Of a DNA stretch of 64,000 nt, positions 46,921-59,371 are shown piece after piece; the stretch's first letter is position 1, and each line of letters begins with the position of its first letter. The position numbers were made by a program, and so were the translations under genes. The notes beneath the pieces were generated by a model that worked only from the letters and a program-made list of their open reading frames with translations, made no database searches and was not told the origin of the DNA. The DNA lies in contig OY540809.1 in the NCBI GenBank assembly GCA_961205875.1, positions 16,876,267 to 16,940,266 on the forward strand, written 5' to 3'. The stretch is from Sialis fuliginosa. Its lineage: Eukaryota; Arthropoda; Insecta; Megaloptera; Sialidae.

Positions 46921-47239
46921 ATTATGTAATAAATAATAAAGTAGGGTATTTGTGCATTATATCCCCAGCATTTGTAGATGTGCAAGTCTCATGTATTATA
47001 TGATTTGATCAGCGCCAATGTGAGTCATTTGTCTATTATTAGTTTAAATATTTATTATTGCATATTCAGTTGCTATTTTCGGAAACTGTAATAAGGCGAA
47101 GATTTAATCGTAGATAGTAGATACTGTATTTGAAAAACGTAGCTAATATTTGAATTTAAAAAATATATATTTGTTTAAAAATTTCATCAACAATGGATAT
47201 CAAAATACTAATTGTTACATCTTCACCATTACTAAGATC

Positions 47240-47525
47240 CGACCTCTGTCTATAACAAATTCAAACAATAAACTTTCCCCATCACCATAATTTCTAATCG
47301 AGCAACCCGGGTCATCATCATCAGATTCCAGCGATGCCATAGAAACGGATCAGGCTCAACACCGAAACGACGGAGGATCAATACGCGTTCCAGTGCGGCA
47401 CGTGTACGTGCACGTATGTCGCAGCTAGCACCGTACACTGCACTGACACGTGGCGTGAAGGGTGGATACGGAAGGTCGATGAACTCGGCCCAACGCACAA
47501 AATATTGACATTGTTATGTACCATC
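47240..47525 (-). other. GC-rich open pocket, possible lost or unrecognised exon
   Basis: On the minus strand 83 codons stay open from a GTG at 47498, with text such as WAEFIDLPYPPFTPRVSAVY and LERVLILRRFGVEPDPF. Composition differs sharply from the AT-rich flanks. I see no good splice acceptor and do not recognise the protein. It could be an exon, a transposon fragment or a regulatory island. Confidence 0.3.
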
Positions 47526-47689
47526 CGAATGTTTAGGCTTGCTGCACACACGAAAAACAGAGAAAATTTGGTTAGGTGTGGACTTTTTGGTTAAAATAGT
47601 ACCGGATAGGTGTATTGCATAACATATAATACAATAAAAGAATTATCTACTATTAATTGTAAGTTAAACTACAAAAGTTATAAGGGGCA

Positions 47690-48135
47690 GATCATAAAAT
47701 ATTGGTGGGGGGGATTGCCTTGTAACTGTTACCCGAAACTTCAGGTGGTCTATTTAAATTGAGACAAGCAGACATCTCGAAAATTAAGGGTTTTCAGGGA
47801 AAATGTTTGATATAAAAGTTTCAGGGTTAGGAAGGAAAAAAACAATGGAAGTAAAAAATGTTTACCTTAAGTGGAGGTTTCAAGGTCAATTTAAGGATAA
47901 TTTAATTTTTTGGGTTCCGAAAAAAATTTGATAACAAGGCTTTGGTGGGACTACTAACGGCAAATATTAAAGTCAACAATAGAATTTTAAATTTTAATAG
48001 GGAGGGGTGTCATATAATTTTTTATTTTTATATTTAGACAAGTGGAGTGTCAAAATGTAGATATCTCAATTAGTAAAACATGACACCTTTTTATATTTTT
48101 TTCTAACTCAAAAATGCACCTGTAAGTAGCTCCAA
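47690..48135 (+). repeat. Repeat family Y fragment
   Basis: 'ggtttt..tggtgggactactaacggcaaatattaaagtcaaca', 'acaagtggagtgtcaaaatgtagat' and 'tctaactcaaaaatgcacctgtaagta' match 61550-61780. The first 200 bp also carry a copy of the 'ttttcagggaaaatgtttgat' repeat. Confidence 0.65.
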
Positions 48136-48206
48136 TTGCCTATACATGACCCAATCTACAGGAACCCTGCAGATTTAATGTCAAATTGGGTGGTGTATAG
48201 AGGCCT
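48135..48206. mobile_element. 72-bp Tourist-like palindrome
   Basis: 'gcctatacatgacccaatctacagg' and, in reverse complement, AGGCCTCTATACACCACCCA, TTA on the right (48207-48209), degraded on the left. Same family as 37189 and 52479. Confidence 0.6.
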
Positions 48207-48209
48207 TTA

Positions 48210-49205
48210 GATTTAGATTGAAAATGTCAAATATTAAAATTGTGTTATAGTTAACTATTTTTGATGAATTAACCACAAAGAAGCACTGTGCATTCACTTG
48301 GCAGATTTTTTTAAAAACTATATAGATTTTATTTTTTAATCTCGTTATAAGGGACATTGTTTTTAGTAAAAATAATTATTCATTTAGGAGGGTCCAAATT
48401 TTACTATGTATTATTAGTTATGAGGTTGAAAAATTGTTATGCAACGTAACAAAGAACGAGGGAGGAGGGGTCGAAAATGCGTGAATTTTGTGTGAAATAT
48501 TTTATGAATGGCTCCTAATGACCTTTAGAAAATTTAATATTCTACAAAAAAGATTCTATATACAATTTTCACATAACTTACGTCGTTATTTTGAAAAATA
48601 ACAATTTTGAAATACCACCACCCGAATTTTCATAATATTCATTTATTATTATTCCGTTAAAATCTCGAGTTCGAATTTTTTCTTGATCACTATACTTTAT
48701 TATACAGTACATTTCATGTATATACATATATAAATGTAAAAAAGTAAAAAGAAAGGAAGATAAATGCAACTTAAAATTAAAAGTCCAATTTCACCTTCTA
48801 TTAATCTACATGGATAAAATTAACCCTGAAGATCAATACCCTTAGAATCCTGGATATCAATTACAATAAATGTTATCTACCAGAATCAGGAAACGACAAT
48901 TTTGTTTGTAACGCCTCTATCAAGTTTGTTTCATCTTGTCTGTTGTTACGAAAGCAGCTAGAATGAACAAGAAAGAGAGAAGTCAAAGATACTGCGCAAT
49001 GTCTTCAACGCAATATCCTTTTGAATGGAGAATCCTTATAGAACTGGAGACTTTCATGATGCGTAGAGATATCGAATTTAGTTTATTGATTTATTCCTGC
49101 AGAAAGAGAAAACGGAAGTGGAATATTTTAATACAAATAAAAGGGATATATTACTGAGAATTCTTAAAGGATATATTTATCCTTTATAGTTTAATTTTTA
49201 TTTTA
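48210..49205. other. AT-rich DNA, no gene seen
   Basis: Contains a family X-like scrap around 48540-48610 ('ttctacaaaaaagattctat..ttcacataacttacgtcgtt'). No ORF with recognisable motifs. Confidence 0.45.
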
Positions 49206-49207
49206 TT

Positions 49208-49370
49208 TGACACTTAATGTCGACAGGCATCAGACTAGTCCGATAGCTCAATAGTATAGTTGATATCTGTGCAGGTTAAGTATTTGTGGGATAGCGTTTT
49301 TTTAGTTATTCAATAAGGTTAAAAGGAGAAATGAGATGTTGCTGATGGGCCGATCATAACAGTTTATACT
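49208..49370 (+). repeat. SINE-like repeat, copy 2
   Basis: 'gacacttaatgtcgacaggc', 'actagtccgatagctcaatag', 'gatatctgtgcaggttaagtatttgtggg' and 'gagatgttgctgatgggccgatcataac', colinear with 17546-17705. Confidence 0.5.
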
Positions 49371-50307
49371 TTCTCCTTTCGTTTCGATTTCGTATTTTAC
49401 AACTGAGTCTCGTGGAAATTAAAACCATCTCGTCTCGGTTTTGTCTCATAAAAAAATAATAGTTAAAATGAGACGAGATCGAGACTGAGATAAAGAAAAA
49501 ACTAAATGTTTTTTTTATTTTTTTATTTAAGGTAATGGTACCAGTCTCGAACAATACTTCAGTATTGGACACTTGTTTAATTAAATGTACTAAATTAAAA
49601 ATATTTGTTGATATTTGATTACTGCCATTACTGAATCATAATCTATAGATACTTAACTCTAAATCAGCTTAATTTGATGACAATCGGCCAATGGGTGTCA
49701 AAATGGTGGACATTTAAACTAATTAATAGTGTAATCTATTTACTAATTATTATATTATCATATAGCATCTGCTTTACATTTATTTTATAACTTTTATGTC
49801 GTACTACTTATCATTTTGTAATCATTAGCAAGTGTCCATCACTGGGTGCTCATTATCGGTTTTACTTTGTCCAGAAAACATAAACAAAATAAAAGGCTGT
49901 AACTAAAAAAAACAACAAATTATATTTGCGAAAGAGGTACTTGTTTTATTAGTAACATGAGTTCATGAAAATTACAACAAATAAGCCCACCAATCCCAAA
50001 AAACAGTATATCTTGCTCTTAAAGCGTCCAAGATTGGTGCCAGTACCTTATTCTTTTGTAATAAACTATAAGAATCTTATGTATTTCACCATTATTATTG
50101 ATTTAAAGTTTGGTATCAAATTACCAATTATTGATAATTTTTTTAAAAACGAGACACGACGAGCTTACAAAAGTTGATATTATCTCAGTCTCGTTTTGGC
50201 GTACCTTAAATCTAAAAAAATATTCAAACATATTGAAGCGACGTGGAATTATAAAAATCTGTTTTCTGTAATTTTCAGTCAGATCAAAGAAAAATAAAAA
50301 GTGAGTA
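49371..50307. other. AT-rich DNA, no gene seen
   Basis: Includes 'ggtaatggtaccagtctcgaac' and 'ccaagattggtgccagtacctta', phrases that recur at 55093-55115, so at least part is repeat-derived. ORFs are short and unrecognisable. Confidence 0.4.
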
Positions 50308-50443
50308 CAGTGAAACTTCGTAGTACGTTTTTTTAGGTCCCGGCATTCTTCCTTAAGACCCCTGATTAAAATATTTTGTTAGTTTCTCGTTAGTACGTGT
50401 TTTCCCCCAGTCCCTTTAATAACGTACTGACGAGGTTCCACTG
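50308..50443. mobile_element. 136-bp pogo-like MITE
   Basis: CAGTGAAACTTCGTAGTACG at the left and, in reverse complement, CAGTGGAACCTCGTCAGTAC at the right, flanked by TA (50306-50307, 50444-50445). A reversed, truncated relative lies at 56341-56493. Confidence 0.85.
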
Positions 50444-51409
50444 TATTTCTGTTTATTCTTATTTTTTAACAAATAATACGATAATTTTTGAGGTTTGTAT
50501 TGCCCCTCTCCCCCTCCTAGAAAAAATTGATTCCACTGTTCAAACATTAAAAACAACAAAAAATGTTGAGCGGTTGTTTAAATCTTTCAATCATAATCAA
50601 TTTATAATTTACTACTTCTATTCTTCTATTGTCAGTTTCTATAGTTCTGATCATTTATTGTACTATTTGTATTCAACGAATCAAAACAATTTAATTTCCT
50701 GGCAATAAAAACAACTAAATTACCGTTCTCTGTTAAACACAGGGGATCCTACCCAAATTTATCACAAAGCGAGTTTTCAAATCCATTTAAATGAAGACAT
50801 CTAATGGAAAAATAGTAGCGAATGCATTTAGTATCTTTTTCTAGCACGTATTGGATTCGAAATGGTAAACAATAGGTAGGCAATAACCAGGATTGTAATA
50901 GATGGAAAAATTCCATTTTACGCAGAATTAATTGTTTATGATCAATTTTCATACAAAAACGTGAAATAGGATTTGTTTTTTGAAATGTAATTTACTTTCA
51001 GATTTTGCAATTATCAAAGCCGAATCTACAGATTAATATTTCGCTTTTTCGATACATGGTAAAATAAAGCCCAAACTTTGCACTTTTTGATTGGGGTATG
51101 CCACTTTCTGTGGTCATAGCATAGGTAAGGTTAAAAGTTAAAAGAAAGATTTTCAGATAGCGACAAAATCCGTGTAGAACACTATTATATCGGCCTCTAC
51201 CGGTGTTCTAAAATTAGCTACATCTCAGCTAGTTCAGTCGATTTCAATTTTTTTTATTTTTTGTAAAGTTCTTATTGAGGAGAATCTTTTTGTTAATATT
51301 AATTTTTTTCTAAGTTTTGAGGGTTCCCCACAATTTTTGAAAATCTAAAAATTTCACGTTTCTTAATAACATTATTGTGGAATAACTTTTTTACTATTTA
51401 TTATATCAT

Positions 51410-52080
51410 TTTTAGGGTTCCATAGAAAACTAAGAACCCTTATAGTTTCGTTCTGTCCGCCCGTTTGTCTGCCTATATAAATTTTATATCGATTGAGATT
51501 TTTGGTATACTTTTGGACCCCCTTTCCGTAGACTTAAAAGTATATTAAAAATGTTTTTTTTCACTTAAGTGGGGTGTCTTTAGATAGATCACAAATTATT
51601 TGCCTTTAAAGATCGTTATCAGAGCGTCCCCCCCCTCTCTAATTTCTAAACTATCAATTTAAAAAATCTGAAAAAATTCCAGAATCTAACTTTTATTAGT
51701 ACTTTCAATGAAATCTATAACGAACACTATCAAAACATTTTTGGACCCCCCTCCCATCGATTAAAAAGTGAACTCACTTTCTTTTCACCCACCCCAATGA
51801 GTTGGGTGTCTTTAGAAAGGTCTCTTAAAATACAACAAAAAATGTTAAATGACCGTTTGATTTGAACCCTTTGGTCTCGAATTATTTGCTTTTAAATGTC
51901 GTTATCAAAGCGCCCCCCCCCCCCCTCTAAATTCTAAACTATCAATTCAAAAAATCAGTATGTAGCTTTTATTAGTACTTTCAATTAAAATTATATCAGG
52001 CACTGTAGCAAAAATAGTTTATGAAAAATGTTTACAAATTGTAATGCAACCTATCATGTGCGTGCCCAACACGCAATTGG
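51410..52080 (+). repeat. Repeat family Y with internal duplication
   Basis: 'tagggttccatagaaaactaagaacccttatag' opens it. The module 'ttggaccccctttccgtagactt..cacttaagtggggtgtcttta..cgttatcagagcgtcccccc' is repeated about 51600-51930. It ends in 'tgcgtgcccaacacgcaattggccgtttt', the inverted form of the motif at 53391. Confidence 0.65.
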
Positions 52081-52478
52081 CCGTTTTATTAAAAATACCA
52101 TCTTTTTCAGCGTTCCATTAATCACAAAAAAATTTTTTTTTTGGAATAACTTCTTTGTAAAACGTGAGTGTATAGGTAATAATTAATTTTACAGGAATGA
52201 TTAAAATTAGTCTGACAATTGTTTCTTAGAAACTATTAATGGCGTCATAAATTCAACAATATGGCCAAATAGCAATAATGAAATAGTTATATTGAACATA
52301 TTGTACGTTATTGTATTCTTCTGAATCTGAAACATATCTACACACATATGCGCCGACTCTGAGGGGGCGGTCGCCTTCCTAGGTATGTTTTCACGAAGGT
52401 TTCCTCCCGTGCAAATCTGCACTCTGTACTTTCTATTGATTAAATTAAACAAAATATAAATTAAACAAATAACTGTTA

Positions 52479-52620
52479 AGGCATCTATAAACCACCCAAT
52501 CTGCAGAGTCCCTGTAATGTAATGTATGTTAGATGAAATGTAAATATTTTGAAGAAAATGCCCCCCCCCCCCTCCTCCACCTCCGCCCCATGGTACCACT
52601 CTGGATTCAACACTGTTTAT
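52479..52620. repeat. Fragment of the 'accacccaatctgcag' Tourist-like family and a C-rich tract
   Basis: TTA then AGGCATCTATAAACCACCCA, but no matching right end. A poly-C stretch and 'ccgccccatggtacca' follow. The minus-strand ORF reads the C-rich tract as poly-Gly and is not a gene. Confidence 0.45.
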
Positions 52621-53385
52621 AAAAATCTCACCCCCATAGGTAAAATAAAAAGTCGACGCCTATGCCTTCACACGTGAACAAATGTACCGTGGTGATATAC
52701 ATGATACATATATATTTTTTTATTACATACATATGCATGAATCTTATAACGTCAAGATTGCAACATCACACGAATATATTCTACGGTAGATGACTTGTCA
52801 GTAGGTACAAGAAAATACCAGAACATTTCATATTATAACCTGTTGTGACTTCCCTCTCAAAACTTATATCATCAAATAATAATCTAGAAGAAGATTACTT
52901 ATAATATGAGTGGCGGTTGATTAAGTTTCACTTTTACTTATCATGAATATGGTTATTGAACTTTTAGGATTAATATATTATAATGTTAATTATACGTCTT
53001 ATGATTTACGATATAAGAAGTGTCTTCTCTGAATTATTTGGAATTTTCATATAAATTAAATATTGTAATATTTTTCAGTAAGTTTTTAAAAATTCATACA
53101 AAATTGTATAAATTAAAAAATTAAAAATAGTAAGTAACTGTAAAGTTTTCAGGAACAGAACTTAAAAAAATTAACTAAACAATTATATTAAGACGAAATA
53201 ATGAAGGTTTTTAAATCAAAACTCATAGAAACAGACATTGGTAAAATTTTATGACACATTTTTTAGTGCTCTTTGAGACTTTAACAATTCTGATAGTTTT
53301 AGCAATTTAAATTCAGTTTTTTTTTTAAAACAATATTTCTAAACTTTTTTTGCATAATTCAGCTCTATTTGTGATAATTTAATTA
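52621..53385. other. AT-rich DNA, no gene seen
   Basis: No ORFs or repeat ends worth calling. It lies between two outward-facing 'cggccaagtgcgtgttgagcacgc' ends. Confidence 0.45.
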
Positions 53386-53387
53386 AA

Positions 53388-54490
53388 ATAAAACGGCCAA
53401 GTGCGTGTTGAGCACGCACATGATAGGGTTCCGTCATTTCTAAAAAAGAGTTATTTTAAAATTTTTTATAAACTATTTTTGCTACAGTTAGAAATTAGGG
53501 GGGGACGCTCTGACGATATTTATAAGCAAATATTTCGTGACTGAAGAGTTAAAATCAAAAGGTCATATAACATATTTTGTAGGAGACCTATACAAAGACC
53601 AAATTATCCTATGTAATAGGGTAAGTGAAAAAAAAATGTGAATTCACTTTTCAATCTATGAGAGGGGGATTCAAAAATTTGTTGGCAGTGTTCGTTAGAA
53701 TTGTCATTGAAAGTACTAATTAAAATCTACATTCTTGAATTTTTTCAGTTTTTTTAATTAAATGTTAGATATATAACATGTTTAGTTGCATTTTAGGAGA
53801 CCTATTTAAAGACACCCAACATAATGGGTTAACGTAGTTCTCGTGCTACAGTACTATCAAAAAGTTACGCTCATAATACCATAGTAAAATATCGAAAATA
53901 ATTGTGTTGCTACAGAGAATTTTTGACCAAGTCTATACCCAAAGCCGTCTATACAGATTATTATAAACACAATCATACTATGAATATATTTTTTTATTTT
54001 ATGACTAAACGCTTCGACAGATTTTGATAAAAAACTACCAAACATTAAAGGGTTATTATTCTGATATGTGATAAAAAATTTAAAATGTTTGACCGTTTTG
54101 TTTTTGAAATATAATTAAATTTCAAATACGATACGGTCAATCATTTTGTTTTTGAAATACAAGGTCAATAATTTGGAATTTTTTATCACATATCAGAATA
54201 ATAAACCTTTACTATTTAATAGTTTTTTATCAAAATCTGTCTAAATTTTTAGTCATGAGAATGGACATAATACGAACTTGATATAGTGGATACGTACAAA
54301 AGTGGCAACTTTGATGACAATTATCTCGAGTTTAAAACGGTCGATCTTTTTATTCTTTTTATGCCCTGATTTATTTTTTTAATTCTATCGAAATAACGTT
54401 TGCACGAGAACTACCTTAAGTGAAAATATTTGTTTGCATATACTTTTCAGTCTATGGGAAGGGGGTCCAAAAATTTTTTTTTAAATAATG
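53388..54490 (+). repeat. Repeat family Y, 'ggccaagtgcg' type, split by a foldback element
   Basis: Starts 'aaaacggccaagtgcgtgttgagcacgcacatgatagggttccgt', a motif widespread in insect dispersed repeats. The copy is interrupted at 'cataatgggTTAA' and resumes with 'gtgaaaat..cttttcagtctatgggaagggggtcc' after 54419. Confidence 0.7.
53833..54415. mobile_element. Foldback element with TTAA target duplication
   Basis: 583 bp flanked by TTAA at 53829-53832 and 54416-54419. The ends read GTAGTTCTCGTGC in inverted orientation. Inner arms of about 80 bp include GATTTTGATAAAAAACTACC and 'ttattattctgatatgtgataaaaaatt'. TTAA is the piggyBac target site, but the ends lack the usual CCC start, so class is uncertain. 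Confidence 0.8.
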
Positions 54491-55817
54491 AACGACATAA
54501 GACGATTTTTGTGCAAAAAGCACAAGACTGATAATATCAATCATCAGTCTGATTATGATACACCTATTAGGACATCCAGTTCAGGTATGTTATTTTTTTA
54601 AAATATTCTTAGGCCCGTATTATGCGTGTGAATCTCTTATTCGCGTCATATTTTTTGATAAAATGTAATTTCCATCAAGTATTATAAAGTCAAAATGGTA
54701 CATTTAATGTTTGGACAACAACTAAGGCGACTTAAACTGTTATTCAAAGAGTGAATTTTAAAATAAAAATTATATTTCTTAATTTTTTCATGTGTTTTTT
54801 CTTTTTCGACAGGAGGGTGCAAGTGCACCTCCTTGTAACCCCCTCCCGGCGCCCATATACGACACAAAAGATTTATAAAATAAAGAATCGTATAATAATT
54901 AGTTTAAATGTCCAATATTTTGACATTCATTATCCGATTGTTATCAAATTAAGCTGTTAATTTTTAATTTAATTTTTAAGACAGTTAAATGTCTATAGAT
55001 TACATGATTCAGTAATGGCAGTATTCAAATATCAACTAATGTTTTTAATTTAGTACATTAAATTAAATAAGAATCCAACACTGGGGTATGATCCAAGATT
55101 GGTGCCAGTACCTTATAACGTTTTAAAAAATCGGTTCTGTTTTTGTGGGTTTCGAGATCTTAACGACTTTTTTGGCTTCCTCAACTAATTAAACACGACA
55201 CAAATGTGACGATTAAGTACATACATTATAAGTTTTCAACGCTCTAGTTTTTGTTGTTTAATATAACGACGCAGGCCAAACAACCAAATACAACTTGTAA
55301 GGGCTCGCAGATACACGGCAGTTTTTTTGGTGTAGGCGCGAGCTCGATCCCAGGGCACGTGGAGAAGAGATTGGTGGCCACCCGACGACCTATTTTAAGG
55401 TCACTAGTCTCTTGGTTCAGGCAGCATCCGCTGTTATCGACGTTTGCGTAACAACGTTTTCGTGAACGTTTATTATATTACACCTCAGCCTCTTCTAACG
55501 TAATAGATGTTAGTGTAATTGGATTAGTCAAGTTGTTTACGCTGATTCAGATAGGGGGAATTTGATGCATTGGATTACATTACTATATGGAATATATATA
55601 CAATTTCTTAGTTTATTTTGAAGTGTGTTTTTATGATTACATAGGCCGACAAAAAATACTTTTGTTCTGTTGTCTCTACCGAACCGTTCGCGTTGTCCAA
55701 ATTGCTTCATCACGTCAGGTTTTTGAGATAACCTAACCTAAAAGTGCCAAAATGACGATTTTAGCAATGTTTAAGAATTTATTACCAAGTATAGGTAATT
55801 TCTTTTCTAAAGTTTTC
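54491..55817. other. Mixed repeat debris with a GC-richer patch
   Basis: 55290-55450 is GC-richer ('ggcgcgagctcgatcccagggcacgtggagaag') and holds a 66-aa ORF with no recognisable domain. The rest is AT-rich. I see no gene. Confidence 0.4.
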
Positions 55818-56339
55818 GTTCACGGTAAGAAATAGTACTACCTTTCGTCATTAAAATATTTTTTTACTTTTTACTGTACAATTTTTTTTCAACGTAACGT
55901 GTCGTTCTTGAGATATTTTGAAAAAATAAATCTTTTGGGATGTCACCCCTCCCCCTTATACACGATTTTGATGATTTTAAAATGGGGCCGTTCTCAAACC
56001 AGACCTAATCATCCAACCAAGTTTCATTAATATCGGTTCAGTGGTTCATGAGTTATGCGTGGAGCAAAAATTTAGGGGACAAACAGACAGACAGACGGAC
56101 ACGGGACGAAAAGTGTTTGTCTTGACCTGAAACAGAAAGATCAATTTAAAATTTTGAAATCAGAGAACAATTTTTTTGTCTCATTTTAAAACGATCACAA
56201 AGCTTCTCGTATCTTCGATATTGCGATGGAACAAAACATATATTCAAACTAGCTTATCTCGGCGAAAAAAATAGTACAGTAAAAAGTAAAAATTCATTTT
56301 AATGAAAAAAGATTGTACTATTTCTTACCGTGAACGAAA
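55818..56339. mobile_element. Foldback element enclosing repeat family X
   Basis: Both ends read TTCGTTCACGGTAAGAAATA..'gtac' in inverted orientation, followed inwards by 'ttttactttttactgta'. The middle (55895-56235) is a family X copy. The same 'tttcgttcacgataactactgtaaa' text ends the repeat at 14171, so these ends may belong to one broader family. Confidence 0.75.
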
Positions 56340-56340
56340 T

Positions 56341-56493
56341 CCTCGTTAATACGTTTTTGAAGGGACTGGGGAGAATGCACGTACTAACGAGAAAAACCAA
56401 CGAAATATTTTAACGAGGGGTCTTATGGAAGAATACCGGAACCTAAAAAAAACGTATTAAAGAGAAACGTACTACCGAAGTTCCACTTAATAT
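56341..56493 (-). mobile_element. Truncated copy of the pogo-like MITE at 50308
   Basis: 'cctcgttaatacgtttttgaagggactggg', 'acgtactaacgagaaa', 'aagaataccggaacc' and 'acgtactaccgaagttccact' match 50308-50443 in reverse. One terminal repeat is incomplete and no TA pair is seen. Confidence 0.7.
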
Positions 56494-56541
56494 TTTATAA
56501 AATTAAGTAAATCAAGTAAGTACATGAATTATATATAGGTA

Positions 56542-57176
56542 GGGTAAGGTTTCTCAAGTCGTACCCCGTAAGGGAAAATGGATATAGATTGAAGAATTGA
56601 TTAATAAAAAAATACGTGTATACATTATTTGTAAATTTGATTATTTAGGTATCTATTTGTTACAACAAAGAACGAATTTTTTATCATTTTAATAATAATT
56701 GTATTAATTAAAAAAAAACATTTGGTACGACTTAGGAAACCAGTGTCCTAAGTCGTACTACCTATAGCTTAAGTCGTACCCTTATAAAATAAATAGCATA
56801 TAACATTTATTATATTTTACATTTATATAAAAAAATTAAAAAACACAATCATATAACCTAAAAACTGCAAGTCGATTCATTTTACATAAATAACTCACTA
56901 AATGCTACAAAATCCGTAGCGAACATTAAAAATGTCTTTATCACCATATTATCAAGTAAAAACTACTGAATCTAGTTAAAAAATATCAAGAAATTTGTAA
57001 AAAAAACTTACTATATTTTTCAAACGAACACGCCAACTGAACGAATTTCAATGTTTACTAAAATGACCGACTGGAAAGTACACTTTACAACCACTAGAGG
57101 CGCTGTTGTTATTAAATATGCTGAGATATTGACGGGGTACGATTTAGGCGGTAGTACGACTTAAGCAACCTTACCC
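56542..57176. mobile_element. Mariner/pogo-like element, TA duplication
   Basis: 635 bp with ends GGGTAAGGTTTCTCAAGTCG and, in reverse complement, GGGTAAGGTTGCTTAAGTCG, flanked by TA (56540-56541, 57177-57178). 'aagtcgtac' recurs inside. No transposase ORF. Confidence 0.8.
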
Positions 57177-58300
57177 TACTTACTTTGCCAAAAATGTAAA
57201 TACAGTGAAACCTAGTTTCATACTAATACTCGTATTATATGATTTATGCATTTTTTTGGTGGAAATAGGAAACATTTAAGAGAAACCTGTGTTTTCGTAA
57301 AAAAAGTTAGCCCGTATTCTTTCCTACTTCCAGTACAAAAAACTATTATGGAAATTTTACCGATAAAAAGATAGCAAATATGTTAGTATTTTATGTATTC
57401 AATCTTTGTAAAAAATAAGTTGTTTCATAACGATAGCGCCGGACGATTATGAAGCAAAAGCAATTATTATTATTGTACCAAAGCACGATACCTACTTAAT
57501 TACTTATTGTTAGTAATTAGTTAAATGTGTATTTATTTTGATGTATTTTGATATTTAGGGTTCCTAAGAAACCCTATTAATCTCACTTTGTCGTCCGTCC
57601 GTCCGTCCGTCCTTTTCAGTCAAAGCAAAATATATCGTAAACTATATAAGGTTTTTTTCTCGGTTAAACCACTAAACCGATCTCGATGAAATTTGGCAGA
57701 GAGATAGCTTGCATCTTGAGGAAGGACATATGTTACTTTGTATCCCGAAAAATTTGACGGGTATATATCTGCATTTATGACACTGTTATAAGCGAGATAA
57801 AGAAATAGGTGAACGGAACAACATCTATATTGCCGCAGCTATAGGCAAATTGGATCTATTCAGTTCAGAAGGGTAGGTAGTAGTTTTGGAGGGAGCAATA
57901 AGACATTAAGAAAATGACAAGACTGGAAGTTATATACATAACGATACATATTATATTTCTTAGAAGGGAGGTTTTGCTACCCTTACAACATGACTTATGT
58001 ATTCAATTTCTTTAATAAGGAAAAGACCCCACACAAAAGTTATGGATATTGCTTTTTGGTTGAAATTTTTCGTATCTATACATAGTATGAAACAAAGTCC
58101 CTTGCCGCGTCTGTCTGTCTGTCTGTCTGTGCACAATTTTATCAGTAACCACTGAACGGATTTCATTCCGGTTTTTTTTTTACTTTCACGAGAATGATTG
58201 AGGTGTGTAATTTATGGATATTTTGTATAAATTTCATTCATTGCGTTTTTGGTTGATTTTTTTGTAATTAGGGGAAAATAAAACTCAAAGTTTACTGATC
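57177..58300. repeat. Repeat family Y and LINE-like scraps
   Basis: 57556-57650 opens 'agggttcctaagaaaccctattaatctcactttgtcgtccgtccgtcc' (family Y). 57660-57760 has 'aaccactaaaccgatctcgatgaaatttggcagag', a phrase of LINE 3' regions. 58109-58130 is a (GTCT)n run. No gene is seen. Confidence 0.5.
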
Positions 58301-59371
58301 AAAAGTTGAAAAAGGCGCAACTTACGAAAACCAATAATTTCCACTTTAATATCATAATCAGACAGAAATACTGACTTCTTGTATTTTTTTCCCACTCTGA
58401 TTTATTTCCCCACGCGCGCATAGAGGCATACGAATACATATGCGCGTTTACATGCGCAGAATACATATAATAATTAGACACGTGTGTTTTGACAGAAATT
58501 TTTATTATTGTGTGGTTATTACGAAGATTACAAACTGTCATTTATGTATGAAAAATAAAACACGCAGGCGTGGGCTTGGCAAACATTACTACGATACAGG
58601 AGTAGGTGATAAACAATCGGACAATAACGATAAACGGATAGTTGAGATGCGGGCAATAATGATGTTCTAATGTAACGTTATTGAAACGTTACCTCATCCC
58701 CCTGATATTAAAAAATAAATTCATATAATTTAAATTTAAAATTATTGAAGCAATAAGCAAGTAACTATAAAGGGTATTATTTGCTGTTACTTATTTATAT
58801 AAGGCAAAAATAATTAACAAATATTTCGGTACCGAGAACTGAAACAAAAAAACTTAACTGACAAAAAAGACGTTAGTTTCACAACAACAAGAAAACGCGT
58901 TGTTTCGTTGCGAAATTGTGTTGATTTCAATGCAGAATTAAGCGAGCTACTTCAGCGAATAAAACATACGCGGATTCACTGGACCAGTGGCGTGTCATTG
59001 GGGTAAGTATATAATATGATTAACGTTATATATTATGATGAACTCCCCAAAAGTTGAACCCGAACCAAACCACTTTATAATAAAATCAACGAACCTGGAC
59101 CTGAACCAGAACCTTTTCAAGGATGACAGGTAACCATATATTTTTAAAAGGTTCAAGAAATTATTTTTATCATTTTTCTCCAATGATTTTTAACCTTTCG
59201 TTAGGCACGCGGATTACATGCATAAACTACTCTTTTAAAAACTGTAACAACTAATACTTACACCCTATTTATACACGCGTCCTTTTGAGTAGCTGTTAAA
59301 AACACTTTCTTGTATAATATATTCTTAGTTAGTTAGTTAGTTGAAGTGTTTTAGTGCGATATCGTGAGTTA
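58301..59371. other. No gene seen; hAT-like end and GAACC-rich repeat
   Basis: 'cagtggcgtgtcattgggg' at 58985 is a hAT-type end. 59040-59120 repeats 'gaacc' words ('gaacccgaaccaaacc', 'gaacctggacctgaacc') that resume at 59850-59990 after a palindrome, suggesting one interrupted repeat. Confidence 0.4.

Noticed and set aside
52207..52599. 130-aa minus-strand ORF beginning with poly-Gly
   Set aside because: Crosses a poly-C tract and repeat debris; the hydrophobic part looks like translated AT-rich sequence.
55290..55450. Possible tRNA-like promoter boxes (TGGTGTAGGCG, GCTCGATCCC)
   Set aside because: The spacing between the two boxes is far too short for a tRNA or SINE promoter, and no cloverleaf can be drawn.
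57590..58130. Short (GTCC)n and (GTCT)n runs as possible tandem-repeat loci
   Set aside because: Only a few units each, embedded in dispersed repeats that carry the same runs elsewhere.
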